From Sordaria brevicollis (lineage: Eukaryota; Ascomycota; Sordariomycetes; Sordariales; Sordariaceae): a stretch of 64,000 nucleotides of DNA. The notes below the pieces were generated by a model. The model did not search any database. It saw only the letters and a list, made by a program, of their open reading frames with translations, and had not been told where the DNA came from. Below, piece by piece: positions 48,725 to 61,400 of the stretch. The stretch is from NCBI GenBank assembly GCA_033439795.1, contig JAUTDP010000001.1, forward strand, positions 1,984,001 to 2,048,000. The letters run 5' to 3'. A program made the translations under genes and the position numbers. The first letter of the stretch is position 1. Every line of letters begins with the position of its first letter.

Positions 48725-50934
48725 ACCTGAAGTCTAGAGAAACGGTGGAGGATGGGAAGGGAGGAGAGGAGGATGAAGATTAGATGATACCCCTTTTACA
48801 CCTATAACGAGTTATGATGATGGAATGACATTAGGTTTCAGATAATACCACGTTTTCTGAACGATATTTGCGTGCAAAGATGACTTATATGAAAATGTCG
48901 TGATCTTTGTTTGGTCAGTTCAGAAAGTTCACTTGGATGCTATATCCATCACCATGCTTGGACTTAAATTTGTCGAAGCCTGGGCAAGAGACAAGGCCAA
49001 GGGTGAATAAACTAATTATTACCCCATTCTGAACGCATGGAGGGCTTTTCATGGAGCCATCTAGTTTGAGACTGACTTTCAGCAAACAAAAAGATATCTG
49101 AGCAACACATTTTAAGGGTGTTTGAGAGAGGATGTCGTGATGCTCAACAGCTTGGCCCAAATAGCTCACCGAGTACGGTGCTATATGTCTAAATTAGCAC
49201 TTTGGGTGTGTCGAAGCCTGGTGTCGACAACTTAGACCGAAGAAATACGAACAGTCTAGGCTATAATATACAGTTCTGACATGCGCCGGCTGCCGTGTAC
49301 CGTGTTGCACGAAACGGGCCGATATTGAAGCTTACTACTGCAGGTCCGAGATACCGAACGGCGTCTTTTTACTTACACGCCTCCCAAAGGCAAGTGAGTC
49401 CTATGTTCTGATCTTGATCCTCTCCAGGCTACCGTAAACTGCCGGAATTCGTGTTGTTTCTTTGGCGTTGCTCGTGTATGTTGACTACCGAGGCGAGACC
49501 ATGATGTGACACCGAGGTGCTACTATCGACTTAGCTGGAGCATATCCCGCTGAAGCTAACACGAGCGAACCTTTTGACCAGTTAGATGAACCTTGAGTGG
49601 TCACTTACCCTTTTACCAATAACACGGACGGTGTCACCACCCAACAGCAAAAGCATAAACAGAGAAAAGCCAGTCGGTTATTTCTTCGCTTGTTTTTTTG
49701 TCTCATCCTACCTACCCTTCTAGTACCTACCTCTCTGTGGCTTGTTCCCTGCTCAACGTTAGGGCCTTGATTCCCGCGTTGGGCTCGAGGATCAATAGTA
49801 TCACGCTCCATTTTACCGCTGTGACTGTGACGTCGTAGGTCATACTACAATGGCTGCGGTCTTCCTGTAGTCTTGAGGTCGTGTAACGGTGGATATCACA
49901 CTCAGCCCGTTCGGCGTCTGTCTTGAATCACGACCAACAACATTCTTATTCTGTCTGTCTGTCTGTCTCAGCCCACGACAACAACGGGGCCATTCATTGT
50001 ACGAACCCTGTATGCATGTAGTGTAATGAATGTATTTTATGTTGTGAGCTAAACAAGAGCGTCTGATTGATTCATCAATACTTGGCAGAAGAACGAGAAA
50101 GTCTTCCAAGTTAGTCTTTTCTCCAACTAGCATCAAAATTCGTTGACCAAAAAGGATTTCAGCGAGGACGAAGTAGCGGAGGAGATTAACCATCAATCAA
50201 TCATATAGAGGCGAGCGAGAGCTAGGGGCGATTTCCTTTCATTGTTATGTGTTTCTTTTTTTTTTGGGGGAGTTCCATCAAAATTACCATTTCTATCATT
50301 ACATCCCTTTTCCCTGCTATCAACGGGTATATACTAGCCACAGACTAATGTGCTCTTCGATCATATCACGTTTCCCGTACGTCCTCCCGTATATGTATGT
50401 ACATTCGCTTTCCTTTTTTTCCACCTCCATGTCAAACTTTGAACTCACTTTCGGCTAGAACCGAATTGTCCACACCATTTTCCACCCTGCCCTGAAAAGC
50501 ACAGAAAAAAAAAAGCTCAAACTTTTTGTTGTCCCACCAAGCCACCTGATTAAGTCGATAGATAGGAAAAGTTGAAACGCATCGAGTGTGAAAAAGCGGA
50601 AACGAGAAGTTAGAAAACCTGCGCTAGATAAAGCAGCAAAAAGAAAATCGGTAGGGTATTATGACCATAGTAGTAGATCGCAACAAGAAAAACAAAACAA
50701 AAAAAAAAAAACAAACGCCCAAAACTCGCCGAACCATGTATTCTTGTTCGATCTTCGATCTTCGATGGAATCCCTTAACCGCAAAACAACCAAACGCCTC
50801 GCCATGCTTTGATATATACTCTCGCTTGCTTTCCCGTATTTTTTTTTTGAAGCAGCCTTTCCCGGACAACAATTAAACACATCGTAAAGAGATTGACTCC
50901 CTAGAAAGAGTCTCGGCATTCATCACAAGCAGAT
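48725..50934. other. Intergenic between convergent genes
   Basis: 2.2 kb between the CsbD-like gene (plus) and the histidine kinase (minus), so it should contain both 3' untranslated regions. Short open frames of 60-118 codons show no domain. The only repeat seen is a CTGT run of four and a half units at 49951-49968. There are several A-rich and T-rich runs near 50250 and 50700. Confidence 0.55.
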
Positions 50935-53900
50935 TTACCGCCCGCTCCTGAGGTAATCACCCCTCGTCGCACCAGCCGCCCCATTAGCCTTCGAATTCGA
51001 ACTAGGCATACTCTTCGGACTCGGTTCATCCGAATAAATATCCACCGGCTTCGGTCTGACCGGCGCAGCACCTCCATTCATCATCGTAGACCCGGCCGTG
51101 GTAGACCCAGTCGTCGTCCCAGTCGTAGGCCTCTCAGTAGTGGCGGTAATCGACCCATTCGCCGTATTCGCAACCGTAGTACTGCTTGCCGTTTTGGGCG
51201 TCGACGTTCCGTTCACGAAGAGGGTTCCATCCCCCTTGTCATTGTTATTATCGGTCTTTGACAACCCATCCTTCAACCCCTTCCACTCCCTCTCCCTCTC
51301 CCCCTTTTTATTGGCATTATCTTTCTTCCCCTCCTCCTTTTTCACCTTCTTTTCACCAGAAGAATCCCCCTTCTGACTATCCCCCGTCACACTCGGCACC
51401 GTTTCCGTCTCCCCCTGCTCCTCATAAATCGTCGCAAACTTCTTGAGGACCTGTTTAAGAGCTGGTCTACGGATGGGTTTACTCAAAAACTCATCCATCC
51501 CGCTCTCCATGCACTCCTTCACATTTGACTCCTCCGAAAAGGCCGTGAGGGCGACGATGGGGGCCGAATAACCCATTTTGCGAATCAGTCGTGTAGACTG
51601 CAACCCGTCCAGGTTCGGCATCTGGATGTCCATAAAGATGACGTCGAACTGCAGGTTGTGTTCCATGTTGGCTTTGACGAGGTCGTAGGCTTCTTGGCCG
51701 TCTTTGGCGATGGTTACGTCGTAGACGTCTTCGAGTTTCAAGAGGCGGGACACAACTTCGACGTTGGTGCTGTTGTCGTCGGCTACGAGGACGCGGAGCT
51801 TGCCGGGGCCGGAACCGGACGATGCGGAGGAGGATTGCTGTGCTTGTTTGGCGGCCATGGCGCGGTCGATGGCGGCCATTTTGTCGTCGACGTCGCCTGA
51901 GGCGGTGGTGGTGGTTGTTGGGGGTGGATGCTTGGGGGTGGTGGCGAAGAAGGGTTGCGAGAGACCGACGAGGCGGGGTTGGGTGTCGAGGACGGAGGCG
52001 GCGGCTGGTGGAGCGGCCGTGTGCTGGTTGTGTCCGTGGCTGTGGCTGTGAGAGTGAGTGTGAACGTGGTGGATGTCGACAGTCGATTGTTTGGGAAGAG
52101 GGTTGCGGATGGTTTCGCCGTCGAGGGAACCGACAGATGGAGGCCGGGAAGCTAGTGAACTAGAGGCAGTACTCGAAGCACTTGATGATCGTTAGCATAC
52201 GTTCCACGTCCAGAGACAAAAAGACAACTTACCGATCCCGGACATATTTCAACGGTATCCTCATCGTAAACGTCGTGCCGACACCAACAGTACTCTTGAG
52301 CCCTATTGTCCCTCCCATAATGGTGGCCAACTGGGAGCAGATACTAAGGCCCAGCCCGGTACCGCCAAATTTCTTGCTCAAACCAAGGTCGCCCTGAACA
52401 AACGGCTCAAAGATCTTTTGCTGCATGTGCTCTGCAATACCCGGACCGGTATCCTCAACCTCGAACTCGAACATGTACGACTTGGCATTCGGCGGTGGTG
52501 GCGTCGGCGACCGTTCCCGGATCTGTACATGGGGCGTCGACTTGGGATCCATGGGGTTGATGGAAAGAGCGGTACCACTGGACTGGTTCTGGTTTGGCGA
52601 GTGCGGAGTGCCGCCCTTGGAAGACTGCGAGTCCCTCGATCCCGAACCCACCCTATGACGAGACCGACCTGGACGATGCGAGTTCTTGGAGAAAGACGAT
52701 GTCCTACTTTCGTCCTGGGGCTGCTCGATCTCGCCGACGCATCTTATCCTCAGCTCGACCCGTCCACCTGCAGGGGTAAATTTGAGACTGTTGCTGACGA
52801 GGTTGATGATGACCTGAAGAATACGATGCTGATCGCCCCAAAGACACATATCCTTGAGACGGCCGACACCGGGGGGACCGAGTGCGGGAAGTCTCTTCTC
52901 GATGCTGGTGCGTCGCTCGGGGCTGCTCTCGAGGAGGTCGGTGCCGACGAAGCTGACGGTGAAGGTGATCTTGTTCTCGCGAACCTGCTTGTCAAAGATG
53001 GCCAGCATTTGGGATCTTATCTCACCAAGTCTGAACTCTCTTTCTTCCAGGCTGACTTGTTGGCCGATTTGGTTCTTGGAGAAGCTGAGCAAGTCCTCGA
53101 GCAGATGTAACAGAAGGTCGCCTAGTATGGTTAGCGCAAGTAAAGCCAAGCCAAGAGGACAGGGAAGAATGCTTACCCGACTTGTAGATCGTCTTGAGCG
53201 ACTGCTTGATGCGGAGAACATCATCTTCCTCCATCAAAACAGCGCACATACCCATGATACCGTTCAGAGGGGTCTTCAACTCGTGAGAAATGTTGGCGAT
53301 AAACAGCGTCTTGCTCTCGTTGGCAGCCTCGGCGGCCTTCTTGCTGATCTCGAGCTCTCTCGTTCGCTCAGCCACCTTCTCGTCCAACGAAGTGTACTGC
53401 TTCAACAACTCATCCGTCATCTCGTTGAAGGTTTGCGTCAACTCGGTCAGCTCGTCGGTAATGTAATGCTTCCTGTCCTCGACCTTGGCGGGAATCTTGA
53501 AAGCATGGCGATTCGGATCCTGTGCAGCGGCGGCTCTCATTCTCGCCCTCTTCGACTTGCGCATCCTTCGCTTCAGCGTCTTCAGCCAGCTCTTCTCGGA
53601 CCTTCCCGATGTGGTGCCGCCCGAACTAGGGTTCTCCTCATCAAAGTCGGAATCGAACAATTCTTCGTAACCCGGCGGGGCAATCGATTTCTCGGTGGCT
53701 TCCTTCAACCGGCGAATCGGCATGACGCTCAGGTGAGCGCACGGAATGGTGAGTAGTAGTACAAGCCCTGCGGTACCGAACACGCAACCCAGCAGAATGT
53801 TCCTCAGCGTACGAATCGGTTCCGTCGCCTCACTATGGTCCTGCTCCACAACCACCGCCCAGGAGACCAAGGAGGTCTGTGGCCGGGCAGCACCAATCGA

Positions 53901-55013
53901 CACTTTCTTGCCCTGCTCGTTCTTGGTCGAAATTGTGCTCATAGCGTGGTTTGTCTGATCGCTCGCCTGCACAAAAAGGTCTAGTACCGACTCGTACTCT
54001 TCCAGTCCGAAGGGGTTATCATAGTTGCCCGACTCGAAGCTATGCTCGCTGTGGCGGTCCTCCTGGTCGGGGTTGGGGGCGGGCGGAAACAAGAAGTGGA
54101 CCTGGTTCGCCTCGGCAAACTTATCACGGGGCGGAAACCAGGTCTGGTTGCTGGCGGGCATGTTGGCGTTGAAGTGGTTCCAAGGGTTGACAGGGCCGAT
54201 GAACAGGGCGACGCCAGTTTCACCCAAGCCCTCGTTGGACTTTTGCACCTGAACGAGCTGCTTGGCGCTAGCGACCACAGTCATGTAACCGAGAATGAAT
54301 TTACTAGATTGATTCTCTCGTACAGGAACCGTGATGGAGACAAGCGCGTACGACTCGTTGACGACGAGCGGGCCCAGGAGGATGCCGGCGCCTTCGCTGC
54401 CATTGCCCAACGAGACGCCAGGGAAAATGTTGGCGGAGAATTGGAGCGTGTTGTTTCTGTAAAGGCTCGGCACATTCTTGTTTTCGTATGTAATATTCGG
54501 GTAGAGCATCGGGGGGAAGCCATAATCCGTGTTGTTGAGATAGATGTCGCTGCCATTTGGGGCTTTGTATGGAAGGAGAACGGGCTCGGCGAGAGCAGCT
54601 TGACCGGTAATGTTGAGAAGGCCACGAGGATCACCGGTGGTGTTTCGTGAATACAATCTTGCTTGCAAGAGACCGGAAACGTTGCTGGTCGAGAGGGCGC
54701 TCGCTAAATCGTCCCGAGCCTGGTCCCAGACATCGTTGGTTTGGTTGCGGTAGTACTCATTGGTGTAAAACTTCTCGAGGGCCCTTTGAAGCAGCAGTCG
54801 CGTAGAAATTGTTATGCATGCCGTCTGGATCAGATCGATTTCGGAAGAGATGCGAGAAGCCTTCAGAGAGGCGGACAAGGCCAGGCCATCCGTCTTGACG
54901 CCAATGACAAAGTTGTTAACAAATACCCATACTGGAATGGCGACGATGGCGAGGGAGAGGAGGACGGCAAAGATGACGAGGGCCGCGAGCTGCTCTCTAA
55001 TTGCGATCCTCAT
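50935..55013 (-). CDS. sln-1: Sln1-type hybrid histidine kinase (osmosensor)
   Basis: Plasma-membrane sensor kinase that feeds the Ypd1-type phosphotransfer protein and the Hog1/OS-2 MAPK pathway in fungi. Exons on the minus strand are 55013-53177, 53121-52233 and 52180-50935, giving 1323 residues. The introns (55 and 52 bp) have GCTAAC branch sites. Order: TM1 at about residues 10-32; an extracellular domain of some 370 residues with about a dozen N-x-S/T sequons; TM2 at about 405-427; a HAMP-like region interrupted by acidic and then basic linkers; a coiled coil; H-box [15 protein letters not shown] with His577; N-box at 713-727; G1 DTGPGI (836-841); F-box; G2 GGTGLGLS (865-872). The receiver has DD at 1043-1044, phospho-acceptor Asp1093 in FMDIQMPN and Lys1143. 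About 80 Ser-rich residues separate the N and G1 boxes. A His-rich segment lies in the linker before the receiver. All catalytic residues are present. Confidence 0.95.
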
Positions 55014-55800
55014 TTTGAGATGGCGTGGTGGGGGAGAAGACGAGGGTGAGGGACTACCGAGGGGGGATCGGACGGGGCCGTGGCGATGCCGGCATTATTG
55101 TCGTGATCTAGTCCGGGGATAAAGTCTGGATGCGCTCGTGCCGGTTGTCTGATGTTGAATTTCTGGTGACAGTTGTCGGTTGAAGGTTTCTAGAAAGACC
55201 AGGTAGACAAGGGCAAGCCGGCTTTGTTTGATGCGAGGTACTCTAACTGGAGAAGCAAAATGACCGGCTGGCTGATCGATTCGGGGGTCTCAGATGGGAT
55301 CGGGGAACAGACGAGACAAGCAGCTGTTGTAGGATCCAGATGGCGCCGGGAACACGTCGTGATACCAAGGTTGATGATTGTCGACGTTGGGGAAGTCCTT
55401 GTCGTCAAAGTTTGTTGTTGTTGTCGTCGGAGGAGGTGGTGAATGGGTAGTGGTAGTAGTGAGTGGTGGTAGGATGGTCGGGTCTAGACTTTCCCAAGGG
55501 ATGTGATGTACCGCCGTTGTTGATCGTGGCAAGTGGAGGAAACGGACGGAGGCTGGTGCGTTGCTCAGGAGTGATTTGGGTTGAAGTGAGAGTCGGTGTG
55601 TGGCTCACTCACTCAACTCACCTCGTCCAATCCGACAACAATCTACTGTAACGGGGGAGGAAGAGAAAGGGAAGATGGAAAGGAAGATGGAAAGGACGGA
55701 CTACCTAACGGACTGGACACGGGTTCCGGGAAAGTCGGTTGTGAGTGTGTGTGTGAGTGGGATGGGGGACGGCAGGATGGATGGGTTGGATGGGTTGAAA

Positions 55801-55825
55801 GGATGGGATGGGATGGGATGGGATG
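55801..55825 (+). repeat. GGATG pentanucleotide repeat
   Basis: Five perfect GGATG units followed by one AGATG, in a G-rich stretch about 0.8 kb upstream of the histidine kinase start. The neighbouring sequence (55755-55800) carries looser copies. Confidence 0.9.
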
Positions 55826-57295
55826 AGATGAGTGGAAGGAATCAATTCCGGTGTCAGTGGCCGAAGTGGAAGGGTTGCGTTGCACACTTCCTTCCCCGAT
55901 TCTCAAAGTGAGTGAAGTGAATTAATTCAGTGTGGAAATGCCACGGAGAAAGGAAGAAGGCCGGGACTCCCAATGGAATCAATGGCCGGCTCGGACCCAA
56001 AAGTCGGAATGTGAGTGGCTGTTTTGAGACAGGACTGATCGAGATTTCCAAGCCGGGAGAGAAGACTGGGAGGACAGCTCCAGCTTTGTCGTGTTGGACA
56101 GACACAAGTGAACCAAGGGCCAAGGAGTGTCACTGTAACCTCGACCTGTGGTGACGGAGACTGCTTTTGGACAAGTACTGTCTACTCGATACTCTGTTAG
56201 TACGCCATGTTCGTCTGAATGTCTTATAGTCTCTATGTAGAATCTGTATGTAATTTACCTGATCTCTATAAGTCATCAAAGTTACCAATTTCACGGTGTG
56301 CTGTGAGCTGCTTGGTTATGTCGAGCGGAGGCAGAGAAGAGAACCAGAACACCAAGAAAGAGGAAGGAATCGCCAAAAGACAACAGAGAACACGACAAAA
56401 CGAAACGAGGGAACGAGAAAAAAGAAAGTTGAGATGACTGCGTGCGGTGCTCGTCCGATCGATGACCTTGGCAGAGCCGAGATGCGCTTTTGGAGATTCA
56501 TGGCACTGTGACAATATTGGCCCCGTTCTCGACCGTTGAGGACTAGCGGGGGATCCACCCGAGGCTGTTAGCGTTGTTAGTGTAGGCCTGCTATCCAATA
56601 GCCTGACACTAACGATTTCCCCTGAGATTTGACACGATGGCACATGGTCAAGCATGCCCCTGCCGGCCGCGGTCTGGATTCACTGTCAGAACTGTCCGCA
56701 AGTGTCCGTCCCCTCGGATGCCGTAACGGGAAAGGAGCAGCCAAGCGGCGAAAAACCACCATCATCCATCATCGGGACGCATCATCATGGCGACTGTTTC
56801 TTGTTGCTCGATTGTGACGTTATGGGGAATATGGAGTCGTGGTTCATTGCCATTCGAGATGGGATGGTGAATGTGGACAATGCAGTGGATGTTTACCCAG
56901 TAAGTGAATGTTAGTGCTCTCTGTGATGTCTCACTGTCAACGCTAACAGCACCAACAAAGACATCAAGAAACTGGGCAGTCTCCTTCCCCAGAGCCCAAG
57001 ACGTTGGTTGACAAGACCTCCCCAGACAGCGCAAAATGAGCGACACTCTTGCTCTCCCAAACGGGAGCGTTAACCGATGCATCCACCTGGTCTAGGCCCT
57101 AGCCTTTTCATGGTTAGGTCTCAGTCGACATGCACTGTATCCCGCCCCCCGGCCCCCCACTCACACTTGTTGTTCTCTTGGCATCTCGTCTTCTTTTCTT
57201 CCTCTCCAGCTACCTGTCGGTCAGTGATTACCTAACAATATTCGGCAGGCCATCTCACCGAGGTCCAGTGCGCGCAGAAATGAAAGGACACGCTT

Positions 57296-57307
57296 TAACC
57301 CTAACCC
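57296..57307 (-). repeat. Short interstitial telomere-like repeat
   Basis: TAACCCTAACCC, two units of the vertebrate-type telomere repeat that Neurospora also uses. Two units are too few to mark a former chromosome end. Such telobox-like words also act as transcription-factor sites in fungal promoters. Confidence 0.5.
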
Positions 57308-58460
57308 TTTAGTGAGAAGACGATCCGGATCATTTGGCCCGACCGACCGTGGACAGAAAAAGGGCCAAGCAAATTCCCATGACGACTTCAACGATCGGCA
57401 ATCTCGATTCACTTTCATTTGTTTCACATTTTCAACCTTCACATGCTGTGTTGTCACTCTGAAAAGACAACACCACAACACATCGTGACTTGTTGGCTCA
57501 AACAATTTTCGAGTTGGCAGAAGCTGAGGTTTTTCAGACCTTCATTTCAAAGTACCTTAACCCTATTGTTCTTGCGCATTTCATTTTCATTTCTCTTGAT
57601 CGTTTCGAGTTTCGATAGCTCCCTCCTTTTCTATACCAGATCTGTTAATGCTTTCAACACCCCTGCTTCCCGCCCATCCTTCCTTATTAAAGACCGTGGT
57701 CGATGTGGTCATCGATGTATGCCTGGTCAATAACATAAAGGACGCCGGAGAACTTGAAAAGGAAAAGAAAGAGAGCAGCTTGATGGCCGACAACCCGGTA
57801 ACAACTAGTCACCGGCCTTCAATCACCGACAACGGCAAACTTCAGCCTCCTTTCATTTCCTCCGCGCGAAATATCAAAGATGAATGATGGAGGAAGAAAC
57901 ATATTGTCTCGAGTGAGACACAGGAGGCTCTCGGTTATGAAAATCAAAGAGTGTTTTGAACTTGTCACGTTGCTCTTCGACCTAGCAACCTGATGGTGGT
58001 TTAAAGGTTCGCCCTCTGGTAAGAGGATTGTATCTTCCCTCGACTTCAATGATCCCACATGCATTTTGTGGTTTTCGAATTCTCCCAAGTTGTCATTTTC
58101 AGTCTTCCTCAAACACACAAATTCACCTTTGAACAAGACATAGCCACAGAGAGAACATGAAGATAACAAGAAAACCCCTGAAAATACTATCCTATCTACC
58201 CTTAATCCTACACAATGCCCTTTTTTTGGATCAACATCATCAACGCTGTTTTTGTATGTTTTCTGGTTCTTCTCGCCATTCCCCATTCCCCTTCCGCATA
58301 TACATTTCCCACCTCAATGTGCTGTTTTGTTCGTCTTGATTTGGAGGATGGGCATCTCCTTTTCAACTTCAATTTCTCCACCCACTTCCCCTTTCCCCTG
58401 GTCTTTCCGCCAGTACAATACGGATCCGACCACGTGAGTACATCACATATCTGTGTTAAT

Positions 58461-61400
58461 TTACCACAGATAAACACCCACCAAAGCAACAACAACACCC
58501 ATACCAACCGTCTTGAACATGACATTCATGCTCGGAGCAGCACCGCTAGCCACAACAGGCGGCCTCGGCACCGCATTAGGCGCTGGCACCGGCACCGGAA
58601 CTCTAGGCGGGTTCACAGGTCCGGGAGCGTTGTTGGCATTATTCCCCCTCACGTTTCCAGGGACAACATTCTGCGGACCAGGTCCAGGACGAGGACCGGT
58701 AGGAGGTCCCCAAGGGCCCCACTTGCCCTTCCACTCCTCCCAATCCTTGTCGCGGGGACCGTGCCAGGTACCCCAGGCATCAAAAAAGCCGACGCCGCCG
58801 TCGTTGTTGGCGTTCATGGCCGCGGCTTGAGGGAGGTTGTAGCGCTGCGCGAGAGCCTTCCAGTCGGGAGCGTTGGTGGTCGGCTTGCCGTTGGCGTCGA
58901 CGGCTACGAAGGGGAGGTTCTGAGGGCCCACGGGAGCGGCTTGGTTGAAGTTGGGGTTGGGCAGGGCGACGCAGGCGCCGTTGGGGGCAATGATGGGATT
59001 GACAGGGACGGCGGGAACACCGGCGGGGCGGACTTGGATTTGGCCGTCGGGGATTTGTTGGACTACTGGGCCGACGGGGACGGGAACGGGAACGGGAGCG
59101 ACTGGTACAAGGTATGGGTTAGCTGAGGGTCCTTGAGGGGGAATGCTTGGAGTGATGGGTGAAGGAGCTTGGGTATGCTCACCAGCGGGGACACCGGCTG
59201 GGGCGGGCACGGGAACGGGAGCAGGTGCGGGTGCGGGTGCGGGGACGGGTACGGGTACGGGGACGGGTACGGGCGCACCTTGCGGAGCCGCAGCCGGAGC
59301 CGGAGCCGGTGCGGGTGCGGGGGCTTCTACAGTAGGAGCGTTGTTAGCCTGGTCCGCGTTGTCTTCACCGGTCTCCTCGTCCTCGTCCTCACCGTCTTCC
59401 TCGCCGCCGTCCTCATCCTCGGCCTCCTCGTCATCGTGCTCATCAGGGTCGTGGGGTTCGTCCTTACCGTCATGGTGGTCATCATCATCGCCATCCTCAT
59501 GATCATCACCGCTGTCCTCATGGTCATCGCCGTGATCATCGTCGTGATCATCACCGCCACCATGGCCATCCTCATGGCCACCGCCTCTATGCTCGTCTTC
59601 GTGCTTGGGAGGATAGAAATGAGGACCCTGGTTGTTACCATCCTGGTTACCACCCTGGACACCATTGTTTCCGCCGCCGTTCTGGCCTCCTTGACCTCCT
59701 TGACCACCTTGGCCACCCTGACCACCACCACCTTGGCCGCCACCATTTCCACCTTGCTGGCCGCCCTGGTTGTTGCCGCCATCCTGACCACCCTGACCAC
59801 CCTGACCACCTTGGCCGCCGCCTCCGCCGTTGTTCTGGCCCTGGCCGCCAAAGCCACCAAAGCCATCACCGCCGTTGTTGTTGAAGCCTGTTACATCGTC
59901 AGTCTTCTACTCATCTTTCCTGCTGGGAAGAACGTAGTCGAAAAATGCAATTCATTCATTCATTCTTTCCTGCTGGGAGGGAGCTACTAACCTTGACCAT
60001 TCCCCCCAAACCTTCCATCCCTAGAAGCATCAATGCCTCCAAACTGCTGCTGCTGTCCACCACCGCCACCTTGACCACCACCATTCTGACCCTGCTGGAA
60101 CCCCTGACCAGGAGCTTCATACCCCTCTCCAAACCCACCACCACCATTGTTTCCGAAACCACCATTATTATTCCCACCGAAACCACCAAACCCTCCTTGG
60201 TTCTGACCATCGCCAGCGCCATCCCTCTTGTCGACCTTACCCTTGGCACCGCTGGCACCGCTGGCACCGCTGGCACCGCTGGCGCTATCGGGGTGAATAC
60301 CACCGGGAATCACAGGCCCCGGGGCAAAAGCGCCGTGAGGGCCGTAGAACTGGCGGAGGGCTTCGAGGAGGGCCTTTTTGTCTTGCTTGTCTTTCTTGTC
60401 CTTGGCGTCCTTGACCTTCTTGTCCTTGGCCTCGTCGTTGGCCTTCTTGTCGTTGTCGTGCTGGAGGGTGAGGTATTCGAGCAAGGATTCGTAGTCTGAC
60501 TTGTTGGCGGGCTTGTCGGCGGGCTTGTTGGCGGGCTTGGAGTCCTTGTCGTTGTTGTTGTTGGACTTGTCCTTATCAGCAGCGGCGGACTTCTGCTTTT
60601 CGACGTCGTTGAGGTAATCGGCATAGTCCGCGTAAGTTGTCTCGTCGTCTACTTCGAAGCCCTTCTCTTTGGAGTCCTCGGAGGCAGATTTGTTGGAGTC
60701 CTTGTCCTTGGACTCCTTCTTATCGGACTCCTTCTTGCCGGACTCCTTCTTGCCGGACTCCTTCTTGTCGGACTCCTTCTTGCCGGACTCCTTCTTGTTA
60801 GACTCCTTGTTGTTAGACTCCTTGTTGTAGTTCTCCTTGTTGTAGTTCTCCTTGTTGTAGTTCTCCTTGCTGTAGTTCTCCTTGTTGTAATTCTCCTTAG
60901 AGTCCTTGTCCTTGGACTCCTTGCCGGACTCCTTCTTATCGGACTCCTTCTTGCCGGACTCCTTTTTGTCGGACTCCTTCTTATCGGACTCCTTCTTATC
61001 GGACTCCTTCTTGCCGGACTCCTTCTTATCGGACTCCTTCTTGCCGGACTCCTTCTTGTTAGACTCGTTGTAGTTCTCCTTGTTGTAGTCCTTGTTGTAG
61101 TTCTCCTTGTTGTAATTCTCCTTAGAGTTCTTGTCCTTAGAATCCTTATCCTTATTAGACGTCTCCTTATCAGCAGGCTTATCGGCAGACTTCTGGCCTT
61201 TGACGTGGTGGACGTAGTCGAGGAAGTCCTTAAAGGATTTCTCATCGTCTTTCTTGTTGGAGTCGGCGGGCTTGTCCTTGAAGTCCTTGTCCTTGGACTC
61301 CTTCTTGCCGGACTCCTTCTTGTCGGACTCCTTGTTGTAGTTCTCCTTGTCGTAGTTCTCCTTGGAGTTCTTGTCCTTAGAATCCTTATCCTTATTAGAC

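Larger units (their letters stand above)
55014..58460. other. Intergenic: histidine kinase leader/promoter and 3' flank of surface-protein gene
   Basis: 3.4 kb with no supportable gene. The left part is the leader and promoter of the minus-strand histidine kinase. The right part (about 57800-58460) is probably the 3' untranslated region of the surface-protein gene. Features seen: a GGATG pentanucleotide repeat (55801-55825), a telomere-like TAACCCTAACCC (57296-57307) and CT-rich and GT-rich runs. The longest open frame (57819-58286 minus, 155 codons) has no recognisable domain. Confidence 0.55.

Noticed and set aside
57819..58286. 155-codon minus-strand frame downstream of the surface-protein gene
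   Set aside because: No recognisable domain, and best explained as 3' untranslated sequence.
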